Part shown: piece by piece, positions 16,185 through 24,609 of the stretch
Numbering within the stretch: position 1 is the stretch's first letter
Layout: the number at the start of each line of letters is the position of its first letter
NCBI GenBank assembly: GCA_040507005.1
Contig: JBEVVS010000100.1
Coordinates: 1-32,392, forward strand
DNA from: Thiodiazotropha sp040507005
Lineage (GTDB): Bacteria > Pseudomonadota > Gammaproteobacteria > Chromatiales > Chromatiaceae
Length of the DNA: 32,392 nucleotides
Direction: 5' to 3'
Notes under the pieces: model-generated
The model's input: the letters and a program-made list of their open reading frames with translations, nothing else
The model's database searches: none
What the model was told of the DNA's origin: nothing
Program-made: the position numbers and the translations under genes

Positions 16185-17162
16185 ATGCAGGTGCATAAGT
16201 TTGTGACCGCTGCACTCACCGGTGGTTTGTTGATTTCCAGTAGTGCCACCGCAGGGGTAGCCAAAGATCTGCCTCTACCCAGCGGAACCCCGGATGCCAA
16301 TGCCATTGCGGATCAGGTCTATTTCGTCAACCATTTCTATGCATTGAAGAATTTTGGTATCACCAATAACAACAAGGATCCCAAGCGGAGCAACCGTGCC
16401 ACTCCCGGTAAGATAACTGTTATTGTCAATAAATCGGCAGGCAGCAAACCGACCACCATTACTGTGGAGCGCTATCTAAGTAATGATTATGGCGATGGGG
16501 CCACCAATGCCCAGGATATCGCCATCTTCCGCTCCGGCAAGTTGAAGGGCACCGGCATGTTGATCACCGACTATGTGGATGACAACAAGAGCCAGTCATA
16601 CTCCATCTGGTTGCCGGCACTGCGCAAGATTCGCCGTTTCGCCGAGCCTGCTCATGACGATGCCTGGGGTGGCACCGACTTCACATTCGGTGACGTAACC
16701 TTGCGCAAACCCAAGGACGAGACCCATGAACTCCTGGGTACCGAGACCTTCAACGACTGCCTTGGCGCCATCGCCAAAGGGGAATCCAAAAACAAATACC
16801 TGCCCAACCCACCGGATGCGGCTTGTGAACACAAAGGCAAAGAGGTGTACAAGCTGAAGAGTACCACCAAGCGTGAGAACTGGTGGTACGACCATCGCGT
16901 GAGTTATGTGGATAGCAAGACGTTCGCTGATTACCGCACTGAATACTTCAAGGGCGGTGAGAAGGTGAAAGTGATTGATCGCGACTGGAAGTCCCTCGAT
17001 CTGGATGATCCTCGCGCCCAGTTTTGGGGTTACTGGTATGGCAAGACATTCGCCACGGGCCATGAGACTTGGGCGGTGATCCCCAAGGAGATCGTTCAGT
17101 ACAATCAGGGATGGGCATCGGATTTTTGGTCAGAGAAGACCTTAAGAAAAATAAAACGCTAA
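16185..17162 (+). CDS. LolA-like periplasmic outer-membrane lipoprotein-sorting family protein
   Basis: The 325-residue product has a cleavable signal peptide (hydrophobic ~8-22, cleavage after SATA near residue 24). The core resembles the LolA-like 'outer membrane lipoprotein-sorting protein' family (PF17131 type): KLKGTGMLITDYVDDN, WLPALRKIRRF and WGGTDFTFGDV match its usual pattern. LolA-fold proteins carry lipids or lipoproteins in a hydrophobic half-barrel across the periplasm; the cargo is unknown here. Cys192 and Cys214 flank a segment that looks inserted and may be disulfide-bonded. A strong AGGAGG lies 8 nt before the ATG. It is the first gene of an operon with a DUF1302-like barrel and an RND pump. 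An alternative assignment is DUF1329, a related family found in similar operons. Confidence 0.8.
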   Translation: MQVHKFVTAALTGGLLISSSATAGVAKDLPLPSGTPDANAIADQVYFVNHFYALKNFGITNNNKDPKRSNRATPGKITVIVNKSAGSKPTTITVERYLSNDYGDGATNAQDIAIFRSGKLKGTGMLITDYVDDNKSQSYSIWLPALRKIRRFAEPAHDDAWGGTDFTFGDVTLRKPKDETHELLGTETFNDCLGAIAKGESKNKYLPNPPDAACEHKGKEVYKLKSTTKRENWWYDHRVSYVDSKTFADYRTEYFKGGEKVKVIDRDWKSLDLDDPRAQFWGYWYGKTFATGHETWAVIPKEIVQYNQGWASDFWSEKTLRKIKR

Positions 17163-17170
17163 ACATAAAT

Positions 17171-17197
17171 GGGCCTGTCCCGGGCAGGGGCAGGTCC
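17171..17197 (+). other. intercistronic hairpin
   Basis: GGGCCTGTCCC and GGGGCAGGTCC pair over about 11 bp, including two G-U pairs, with a 5-nt GGGCA loop, 8 bp after the LolA-like stop. No T-run follows, so it is more likely an mRNA-processing or stability element, or a partial attenuator, than a terminator. Confidence 0.55.
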
Positions 17198-17299
17198 GAT
17201 AAAATCCGGCTGACCGGTAATCGGCGGCCTTACACAGCATCGGATCCGGCAATAGTGAGAATAAGGGCCGGTTATCGTTGAACCCGGGAGGAACAATTC

Positions 17300-19525
17300 A
17301 TGTTCAAACGCTGTAAGTTGCATCAATCGATCCTGCTTGCCTTGATTTTACCCAGTATGGCAGTTGCTGAAGTTGAAATCACAGGTCATCTGAAGAATGA
17401 AACGTCTGTCTTCACTCGCGACGGTCAACTGACCGGTGAGGCGGATTCGATGCTCGATGATAGAGGTCACGATAAAGGGGATTTGCTGAAATTCGAAAAC
17501 TCAGCCCGCATCTTCCTCAATGGCTACTTGGGTGAAGAGAGTACCTGGCATGCCGATCTGAACTTCATCTACGACTCTGAAGGCGTGAATGATTACTATA
17601 AGGGCCATGAGCTCTATACCCAACACGACTATGTCAGAGAGCTGTATGTGGACACCGCGCTTTTGGGCTGGGATCTGCGCTTGGGTAAACAGCAGGTCGT
17701 ATGGGGCACGGCCGACGGTATCAAACTGCTGGATATCATCAATCCCACCGATTTTCGCGAACTCAACCAGAATGCCATGGAAGACTCCCGGATTCCGATC
17801 TGGATGATCAATGCGGAACGCAATATCGGTGATAACAGCAACGTACAGCTGATCGTCTCCCAGGTGGAGGAGAACAAGATCCCGGGGCTCAATCCGAATG
17901 GTGATGCCGGACACCCCTTCCTAATGAAGGGGGTCGAGACCATCAGCGGCCAGGTGAATGGCTTTTTCAATGTGGCGCCTGCCCTGAGTAATGTGGCGGC
18001 CACCTTCAACGGCGCCGCAATGGGGGGCGGGTTTACCGGCGGTGCGCCACTGCCTGTGGGTCTGAATCTTTTCGCCGGTCTGACCGTGGACGGATTTGCC
18101 GGTAATTTCTGGGATGCCGCGACGACACCTGGATTGTTGAATCCCACGGTACCAACCGATCCGGTGGCTGCACCGGGCTGGCTGCTGCTGAACGCCTTTA
18201 CCCAGTTCGGTTTTACCGGACAGCCCGGCTTTCCCGCCGGCCTGAACGATCCCAACGGCAACTTCGGCAACACCAACCTGATGCCGATTACCGGCCTCAC
18301 TCCGCTGTCACCCACAGAGGTGACCTGGGACCCGGAAAATGCCAGCTCCGCCTTCGAATTCATGTCGAATGCGACATTTGCAACCTTCAACACCTTTACC
18401 AGTTTCAGCCCCACGGCGCCCACCGGCCTGACCGGTACCACCAGCGAGTGGGTGCGCGACTATCCGGATGACAGCGATGTGAACGCCGGTTTTCGTTTTC
18501 GCAACTCCACCGACGGCGGCCTCAACTGGTCTTTCAATTACTTCCATCACTATAGTGCCAATCCGGATCTCGATCTCAGCTGGCGCAATTCCGCCGGGGA
18601 TGAGCTGGCCGTGCAGCTCGCACCGACCCTGTTCTTCGACACCAACGGTACAGCGGGACCCCAGCAGGATGACACCTACATTCCTGATGTCTCAACCAGC
18701 TTGACCCGGGACCAAGCCAGGGCGAATTGGGATATGGCTAACCCCACCACCATCCTGGTCCACGATGGAACCGGTTCCACCTACTACGGCGCCCTCGATC
18801 CGAGTGCCGTACTGCCGGGCCTGGCGGATGGCAATCCGTTAAACGATGCAATGGTGATGGGTGCGGGTGCACCGACACTACGTTTCACCGAGACGCTGCA
18901 CCGGGTCAACAGTGTTGGCGCTTCCTTCGACTATGCCCTCGATATGGGTGATATCCCATTGGTGCTCAGAGGCGAGTTCCTCTACGACGAAGGTGACAAG
19001 CAACCTGTTATCGATAAATTCCTGCTCTCCATCGGTGATCTGACCAACGCGTTGAAGATGGAAGACGCCGACTACTTCAAGTATGTCTTGGGCGCCGATA
19101 TCACCGTCGCCACCAACCTGCTTGTCAGTGGCCAGTTCATTCAGTTCCGCAATCTTGACTTCGTGGATGAGAAGGATAGCTGTATGACCCAGACCGGTGC
19201 GACGGTGGATTGCAGCCGCTATACGGCAGATTTCCCCACCATGAATCTGGGCAACGGCTTGATGAAGGGTTATGAGGATAAGGAGTTCTACTCCTTCTTC
19301 CTGTCCAAACCCTTCGGTGATTCCCAGGAGCATCGTTGGAACAATATCTTCATCTACGAAGAGGGTGGCGGCAAATGGAATCGTCTCGATATCGAATACA
19401 CCTTTACCGACACCATTCTCGGCTCAGTGGAGTGGAACAACTACTGGGGTGATGAGGATACGACCTTCGGTCAGTTCGAGAACAGCTCGAACTTCCAGGT
19501 TGGTCTGAAGTGGATCTTCGAATAA
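17300..19525 (+). CDS. DUF1302-like outer-membrane beta-barrel protein
   Basis: The 741-residue product has a signal peptide (cleavage after AVA near residue 23) and alternating hydrophobic/polar strands typical of an outer-membrane barrel. The segment LRLGKQQVVWGTADGIKLLDIINPTDFRELNQ (in parts, ~residues 130-160) resembles the conserved core of DUF1302 proteins. The last strand ends in KWIFE, near the usual terminal aromatic. A Gly/Asn/Pro/Thr-rich stretch (~205-385) looks like long loops or a low-complexity insertion. Cys628 and Cys638 could form a loop disulfide. The ATG has a GGGAGGA site. It lies between a LolA-like gene and an RND pump, so it probably acts as the outer-membrane partner of that pump; this is inference. 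Confidence 0.78.
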   Translation: MFKRCKLHQSILLALILPSMAVAEVEITGHLKNETSVFTRDGQLTGEADSMLDDRGHDKGDLLKFENSARIFLNGYLGEESTWHADLNFIYDSEGVNDYYKGHELYTQHDYVRELYVDTALLGWDLRLGKQQVVWGTADGIKLLDIINPTDFRELNQNAMEDSRIPIWMINAERNIGDNSNVQLIVSQVEENKIPGLNPNGDAGHPFLMKGVETISGQVNGFFNVAPALSNVAATFNGAAMGGGFTGGAPLPVGLNLFAGLTVDGFAGNFWDAATTPGLLNPTVPTDPVAAPGWLLLNAFTQFGFTGQPGFPAGLNDPNGNFGNTNLMPITGLTPLSPTEVTWDPENASSAFEFMSNATFATFNTFTSFSPTAPTGLTGTTSEWVRDYPDDSDVNAGFRFRNSTDGGLNWSFNYFHHYSANPDLDLSWRNSAGDELAVQLAPTLFFDTNGTAGPQQDDTYIPDVSTSLTRDQARANWDMANPTTILVHDGTGSTYYGALDPSAVLPGLADGNPLNDAMVMGAGAPTLRFTETLHRVNSVGASFDYALDMGDIPLVLRGEFLYDEGDKQPVIDKFLLSIGDLTNALKMEDADYFKYVLGADITVATNLLVSGQFIQFRNLDFVDEKDSCMTQTGATVDCSRYTADFPTMNLGNGLMKGYEDKEFYSFFLSKPFGDSQEHRWNNIFIYEEGGGKWNRLDIEYTFTDTILGSVEWNNYWGDEDTTFGQFENSSNFQVGLKWIFE

Positions 19526-19538
19526 TTGGGATCCAGCC

Positions 19539-22364
19539 ATGAGTGGTTCTGAATCAAACAACACATCAGGTAATCGATGGGCTGAGGGTTACGCGGACTT
19601 TGTTATCAAGTTCCGCTGGCCCTTGATGCTGATCTTGTTGGTGGTCACCATTGTAGCCGCCTTGCAGATCAAATATCTGGATATGCGGAATGATCCGGAT
19701 ACCCTGTTACCCCCCAGTAATCGTTACGTAGCGACCAATCTGTATGCCGAATACAACTTCGGCATGGGCAATCTGATGGTCTTTACCCTGCGCATCGAGG
19801 AGGGGGATGTCTACAAGGGCTGGTTCATCAACAAGATTCAGGAGATACACGACAGGCTCGTTGCGCTGCCGAAGGCGAGGGAGTCCAATTTCATCGATAT
19901 CGCCGCGAAGAAGATCAAGTTCATGGGCGCCGATGAGAACGGCCTGGTCTTCAAGCGCCTGATACCCACCGAAGGTATCAGCAGCGACCCGGAAAAGGCG
20001 CAACAGCAGCTGGCGTTTCTCAAGGAGGGTATAGAGACCAATCCGGTCATCGGTCCGATGCTGGTCGGGTTTGAGGATGCAGATGGGAACAAATGCGAAT
20101 TTCAGGATAGGGAAAAGAACAACTGCACCGCCAAGTCGCTCTATATCATCGGTGACTATACCGATGAAGTAAAAGAGATCTATCTGCCCTGGGTAAGGGA
20201 AATCAGGGCGATGATGGATGAGTACGGGGAGGATGACCGATTCGAACTATTGGTCGCGGGTGAACCCTACTTCCTGGCGTGGATGCTGGCCGATCTGGTC
20301 AACAAGTGGTGGTTGTTCGTCATCTCTTTCGCCATCGTTATTGCCGCACTCTGGTTTGAATTCCGCAACTGGCGCGGTTCCCTGTTTCCCATTATCGGGG
20401 TCAGTGCGACGATTGTGCTGACCTTGGGACTGATGGGATTTTCCGCTTTCAAACTGACCACCATGATGGTGTTGACCCCGATGTTGCTGCTGGCGATAGG
20501 CATCGGGCACTCGGTGCAGGTGACGAGGCGGTTTATGCAGGAACAGGCTGCCTCGGGGGATTGCGAATCGGCCGCCAGGGTCGCCATTTCCCACACCATC
20601 GTACCGGCCACCCTTTCGATCGTGACCGATATGGTCGGCTTCGCTACCCTGGCGACGGTGGATATCTCCTTCTACAAGGCCTATGCCTACTTCGGCATGT
20701 TCGGCATGCTGACCCTGCTGTTTACCACCACCACCCTGATCCCATTGTTGATGATGACCTTTCCCTGCAGCCAGGGTGATATGACCGAGGGGCATGAGCA
20801 ATCCTGGGAGACCAAGGTGGGCGGGGTTATCACCGGTATGTTGAACGGTCCCGGAAAAGCGCTTCCCATCATCTTCGTGATCGGCATCTTCGCCTGGTCT
20901 ATCTACTACACCGAAATCGGCAGGGGCATCTCCGGCATGCTGGCTGGGGAGGCAGGTAGGGATGATCCGGAGGTGGCCAGAATACAGGATGAGTTCGACA
21001 TCATGCCGGGGGTTGAAAAGGGTATCAACTACTCCCGTGCCGCGTTCAAGGAGAAGTCGATCACCATCCAGCACATCGAGCGACTGAACAAAATCATGCC
21101 GGGCGTGATCTCGGTATCCATCCCGATTCGCGGTAAGGAAGCGGTTACCGAGCTGTGCGTTGACAGCTACTTTCCAGAAGAGATCTACGATATCGAGGAT
21201 CCGATGGAGAAGGTTGCCGCCTGTGAAAAGGCCAAGGCTGAATTGGCCTGCTGGGACCCGGATCCCTGTGGTGCTCAGGGTATCTTCAATGAGGCCGACG
21301 TGCTTGCCGACATCGAGGCGATGGAGGAGTGGATGCGTGCCCATCCATTTATCGGTTTCACCGGCTCCTATGCCCAATATATCCGCTTGGTGAATATGCT
21401 GCTGACTGCGGAACCGGGTGAGCAACCGGATATCGCCGATCTTTACATTCCCACATCCGAAAAATTGCGCTCCATCGATCCCGATGACGATAGGAGCGGT
21501 GATGGCATCGTGCAGCTCTATAACGGTCTGCTGGAGACCATGACCGAAGAGGGGGACATGGACTCCTTCGTGATGAAGAACTGGAACGAAGGCGTGGTGA
21601 TGGGATTCATCAACACCATGGATCCAATAGAGGCCCATGTGGTGACCATGGATATTCAGCAGTACATCGAGGAGCACAAGAACGATCCCGGTTTCAGCAA
21701 GGTCAATTTCGGTCTTAGATCAGGTCCGGTTGAAGATCTTTCCGGTGACAGTAACGAGCTGTCTGTGGACGGCCCGGACTATGTCAGACCTGGTGTGGGT
21801 GGTTTCCTGGGCGCCACGGAGGCCACCCGTGAAGTCGCGGTAGACAACTGGCTTACCGGCCCATTGCTGACAGCGACAGCCGTGTTTATCATCGCTGCCC
21901 TGATATTCCGTTCCGTAGTGGTCTCGATAATCCTTATGGTTCTGCTGTTCATCACCCTGTTCGCCCAGTATGGTCTTGGTGGTTATATGACCAGTGTGCA
22001 AAACTGGTCGGGCAATCTGGCTTTCCATCTGCAGGTGGCGCTGAGTATCGCCATGGGACTTGGTATCGACTACGGCATCTATATGATGTCCAGACTGAAA
22101 GAGGAGATGGCTGCAACCGCAGGGGATTGGCAGCAGTCGTTGATCAATACCCTGAATACCACCGGTTCAGCCGTGATCATCTCGGTGATTGTCTTGCTTG
22201 GGTGTTTCATACCCCTGTTGAATACGGATCTTGCCAACACCTGGGGGTTGGGGGTCTATATCAGTCAGGCGTTGCTGATCGATGTGGTGACGGCACTCAC
22301 TATTTTGCCCATGATGGTCGCATGGCTGAAACCAAGGTTTGTCTTCGGTAGATATAAAAACTAA
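19539..22364 (+). CDS. RND-superfamily (MMPL/HAE3-type) transporter
   Basis: This 941-residue inner-membrane protein has the RND two-fold layout: a helix at ~27-45, a large periplasmic domain, five helices (~255-410), then a helix near 445, a second periplasmic domain and five helices (~775-935). GLGIDYGIYMMSR near residue 850 is the MMPL/HAE3 signature with its membrane Asp. No membrane-fusion protein gene is nearby, which fits the HAE3 class linked to lipid or hopanoid export rather than AcrB-type drug pumps. The periplasmic domains carry unusual cysteines (186, 196, 540, 562, 571, 577). It follows the DUF1302-like gene by 13 bp and is followed by a terminator. Cargo is unknown; a hydrophobic molecule handed to the LolA-like protein is a reasonable guess. 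Confidence 0.88.
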   Translation: MSGSESNNTSGNRWAEGYADFVIKFRWPLMLILLVVTIVAALQIKYLDMRNDPDTLLPPSNRYVATNLYAEYNFGMGNLMVFTLRIEEGDVYKGWFINKIQEIHDRLVALPKARESNFIDIAAKKIKFMGADENGLVFKRLIPTEGISSDPEKAQQQLAFLKEGIETNPVIGPMLVGFEDADGNKCEFQDREKNNCTAKSLYIIGDYTDEVKEIYLPWVREIRAMMDEYGEDDRFELLVAGEPYFLAWMLADLVNKWWLFVISFAIVIAALWFEFRNWRGSLFPIIGVSATIVLTLGLMGFSAFKLTTMMVLTPMLLLAIGIGHSVQVTRRFMQEQAASGDCESAARVAISHTIVPATLSIVTDMVGFATLATVDISFYKAYAYFGMFGMLTLLFTTTTLIPLLMMTFPCSQGDMTEGHEQSWETKVGGVITGMLNGPGKALPIIFVIGIFAWSIYYTEIGRGISGMLAGEAGRDDPEVARIQDEFDIMPGVEKGINYSRAAFKEKSITIQHIERLNKIMPGVISVSIPIRGKEAVTELCVDSYFPEEIYDIEDPMEKVAACEKAKAELACWDPDPCGAQGIFNEADVLADIEAMEEWMRAHPFIGFTGSYAQYIRLVNMLLTAEPGEQPDIADLYIPTSEKLRSIDPDDDRSGDGIVQLYNGLLETMTEEGDMDSFVMKNWNEGVVMGFINTMDPIEAHVVTMDIQQYIEEHKNDPGFSKVNFGLRSGPVEDLSGDSNELSVDGPDYVRPGVGGFLGATEATREVAVDNWLTGPLLTATAVFIIAALIFRSVVVSIILMVLLFITLFAQYGLGGYMTSVQNWSGNLAFHLQVALSIAMGLGIDYGIYMMSRLKEEMAATAGDWQQSLINTLNTTGSAVIISVIVLLGCFIPLLNTDLANTWGLGVYISQALLIDVVTALTILPMMVAWLKPRFVFGRYKN

Positions 22365-22407
22365 AAAAGACAAAATGGGCCACATCTATGATGCGGCCCA
22401 GTCTCGG

Positions 22408-22432
22408 GCCGGCGCCATTCGCCGGCTTTTTT
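22408..22432 (+). terminator. rho-independent terminator of the RND operon
   Basis: GCCGGCG (22408-22414) and CGCCGGC (22420-22426) form a 7-bp GC stem with a CCATT loop, followed at once by six Ts (22427-22432). It lies 44 bp after the RND stop. It also separates the two convergent transport operons. Confidence 0.88.
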
Positions 22433-22491
22433 ATGCGTGCAAGAAAAATCCATGCTTAGGCTTGGAGACTAATGCATATTGCAGTTTGAGA

Positions 22492-23331
22492 TCAGGAGTT
22501 GCGCCGGGCGTTGCTGGACTTTTTCAATCTGCGTTTTGCTTTTCTTGATTTTAAGTAGTTACGCAGGCGCTCTTTGACAGGGAGGTTGTTGACCGGGCAG
22601 CTGGAACTCAGGGATTGAGGCGGTGTAGGAATATGCTCCCAGCTATCAACGATTTGTCCGTCCGCCAGTTTGATCAGACGTCCAGCCGCCTGCTTCACAT
22701 CCGGGTCATGGGAGGAGATAAGAAATGTGGTGCCCAGCCGATGATTCAACTCATGCATCAGGTGAATCAGGTGCCTGCCAGTCATGCTATCAAGATTCGC
22801 TGTAGGCTCATCGGCCAGGATCAATTTTGGATCGGAGGCGAGTGCGCGGGCAACCGCGACACGCTGCTGTTGTCCACCTGAGAGTTGGTCCGGGCGTCGA
22901 TAGCCAAGATGGCCGATCTCCACCTCGTGTAACCAGTGATTTGCAATTTCCAGGCTCTCCTTCCTGCTCTTGCCCTGTAGCTGACAGACATAAGCAACGT
23001 TTTCTCGGGCCGTGAAGACGCGAATCAGGTTGTAGGCCTGGAATACAAAACCGATATTTTGCAGACGGAATCGTGTGCGTTGATCCCTGTTCATGTTGAG
23101 GATATCTTGTCCTAAAACCTCGATCTTCCCGTTGTCAGCGGATTCCAAGGTGCCGATGATATTCAGTAGCGTGCTCTTGCCTGATCCGGAACGCCCCGCA
23201 ACAACGGCAAATTCACCCGATTTGATATCGAGATCGATACCGTGCAGTGCAGGAAAAGGCATGGTGCCGACCCAGTAGCACTTGTGCAGGTTGTGGATGC
23301 TGATTATCGATGGGTCCTGAGGCTTGGGCAT
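22492..23331 (-). CDS. ABC transporter ATPase, LolD/MacB family
   Basis: The 279-residue ATPase has Walker A GRSGSGKS (46-53), a Q-loop in FVFQAYNL, the signature LSGGQ (150-154), Walker B LILADE (170-175) and the switch His208 in SSHD. The pattern is that of the LolD/MacB/FtsE group, which powers mechanotransmission of periplasmic events rather than passage through the membrane. It should pair with the two permeases encoded just upstream. Beyond residue ~230 there is a ~50-residue extension ending in a highly basic tail (many Lys/Arg), not usual for LolD (about 233 residues). It starts 27 bp after the first permease gene upstream and is the last gene of the operon. Confidence 0.93.
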   Translation of the reverse strand: MPKPQDPSIISIHNLHKCYWVGTMPFPALHGIDLDIKSGEFAVVAGRSGSGKSTLLNIIGTLESADNGKIEVLGQDILNMNRDQRTRFRLQNIGFVFQAYNLIRVFTARENVAYVCQLQGKSRKESLEIANHWLHEVEIGHLGYRRPDQLSGGQQQRVAVARALASDPKLILADEPTANLDSMTGRHLIHLMHELNHRLGTTFLISSHDPDVKQAAGRLIKLADGQIVDSWEHIPTPPQSLSSSCPVNNLPVKERLRNYLKSRKAKRRLKKSSNARRNS

Positions 23332-23358
23332 GAGTTACCTGAAATCTTTTATCAACTG

Positions 23359-24609
23359 TTATTGAATGCGCAGTGCTTTGCTGAGGGATATATGAGTGGC
23401 CCTCCATGCCGGGTAGAGACCGGCCAACAATGCGGCAATCAGGGTGGCGCCAAGTATCTTTATCGCAGAGTCCCGAGTGAGTTGCGGGTGAATCACCGGA
23501 TCCATGTAGAAGAATTCGAATGCATTGGCGAAGCGGGTCAAGTTTATCCCGCTATCGGCCAGGGAATAGACCAGCAGACTACCCGCGATATAACCCAGAA
23601 TCGCCCCGATGAAGATCAGCATCACGGCTTCCAGCAAGAGCATGAAAAAGACTTGTAGCCTTGAGGTGCCGACAGCGACGATGACTCCCAACTCCTTTTG
23701 CCTCTCGTGCAGGGAAATCAGCATGGTATTCAGGATCTCTATAAGCACCAGGATGATGACCACCAGTAGAATGACAAAACCGTAAGCATCGCTGAATTCC
23801 AACCACTGTTTGACCATAGGGTCCAGTTCCTGCCATGGCATGATTTCATATTTGCGACCAGATAGCTGTTGTGCGAAAAGCCGATACAGGTTTTCGGTAT
23901 GCTCATGCCTATCGGCGCGAATGACGATATCAGTGATGGAGTCACCCATCTGCAGCCATTGTTGTGCACTATTCAGGCTGATGAGGGCCAGGCTTCTGTC
24001 TATCTGTGGCGCGCCGGTCTCGAGAATCCCGCGCAGATAAAAGACCTCTGATAGCATCTCACCATTCAGTCGTTGTACCATCAGGATGACCCGTTCGCCG
24101 AGCTCCGCTCCCAGGTTTTGCGCGACGGTGTGACCGAGTATCAGATCCCGGCCCATGCCTGGTCTCAGCCAGATTCCTTGCGTTACGCGCTGATCCATGG
24201 AAGTGACCCATGTTTCCTGTTCGGGATCGGTTGCCATTAACTGCACACCCGCGCTGCTGCCACCAACGGATGCCAGACCTGAGGTGCGAATACGCTGGGT
24301 CCAACCCACAACTTCCGGATAACTCTGCATCAGTCTGGAAACCTCTTCTGGTTCCTTAATCCGGTCATTGAGGTTTTGTGATGCTTCAAAACCTTTTGCG
24401 TGGATCTGTAGATGTCCGGTATAGCTGAGAATGAAATTGGTCTTCATTTGGCTCAACCAGCCATCGTTCAAGGCACTCAGCAGGGTCAGTGTGGCGATGC
24501 CGAAGCTCATGGTCAGCAGAGTGATCAGGGTGCGACGCCGATTACACACAAGATTGCGGATTGCCAATTGTAGATAGGTGCGCAGACCCAGGTGATGAGA
24601 TTCAGCCAT
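23359..24609 (-). CDS. ABC transporter permease, FtsX/LolC/MacB type (second)
   Basis: The 416-residue protein has the FtsX-type layout: one N-terminal helix (~28-48, after RNLVCNRRRTLITLL), a large periplasmic domain (~50-275) and three C-terminal helices (~275-300, 320-350, 380-405). It ends with the typical LAGLYPAWRATHISLSKALR. Architecture is like LolC/LolE (about 400 residues). Its ATG overlaps the end of the upstream paralogous permease gene by 8 bp, so the two are coupled and probably form a heterodimer. Cargo is unknown; the neighbouring LolA-like protein suggests release of a lipid or lipoprotein from the inner membrane. Confidence 0.9.
   Translation of the reverse strand: MAESHHLGLRTYLQLAIRNLVCNRRRTLITLLTMSFGIATLTLLSALNDGWLSQMKTNFILSYTGHLQIHAKGFEASQNLNDRIKEPEEVSRLMQSYPEVVGWTQRIRTSGLASVGGSSAGVQLMATDPEQETWVTSMDQRVTQGIWLRPGMGRDLILGHTVAQNLGAELGERVILMVQRLNGEMLSEVFYLRGILETGAPQIDRSLALISLNSAQQWLQMGDSITDIVIRADRHEHTENLYRLFAQQLSGRKYEIMPWQELDPMVKQWLEFSDAYGFVILLVVIILVLIEILNTMLISLHERQKELGVIVAVGTSRLQVFFMLLLEAVMLIFIGAILGYIAGSLLVYSLADSGINLTRFANAFEFFYMDPVIHPQLTRDSAIKILGATLIAALLAGLYPAWRATHISLSKALRIQ

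Noticed and set aside
20247..21677. 476-residue minus-strand open frame inside the RND gene
   Set aside because: It is an antisense shadow with His/Gln/Gly-rich nonsense composition; the plus-strand RND protein is continuous and recognisable.
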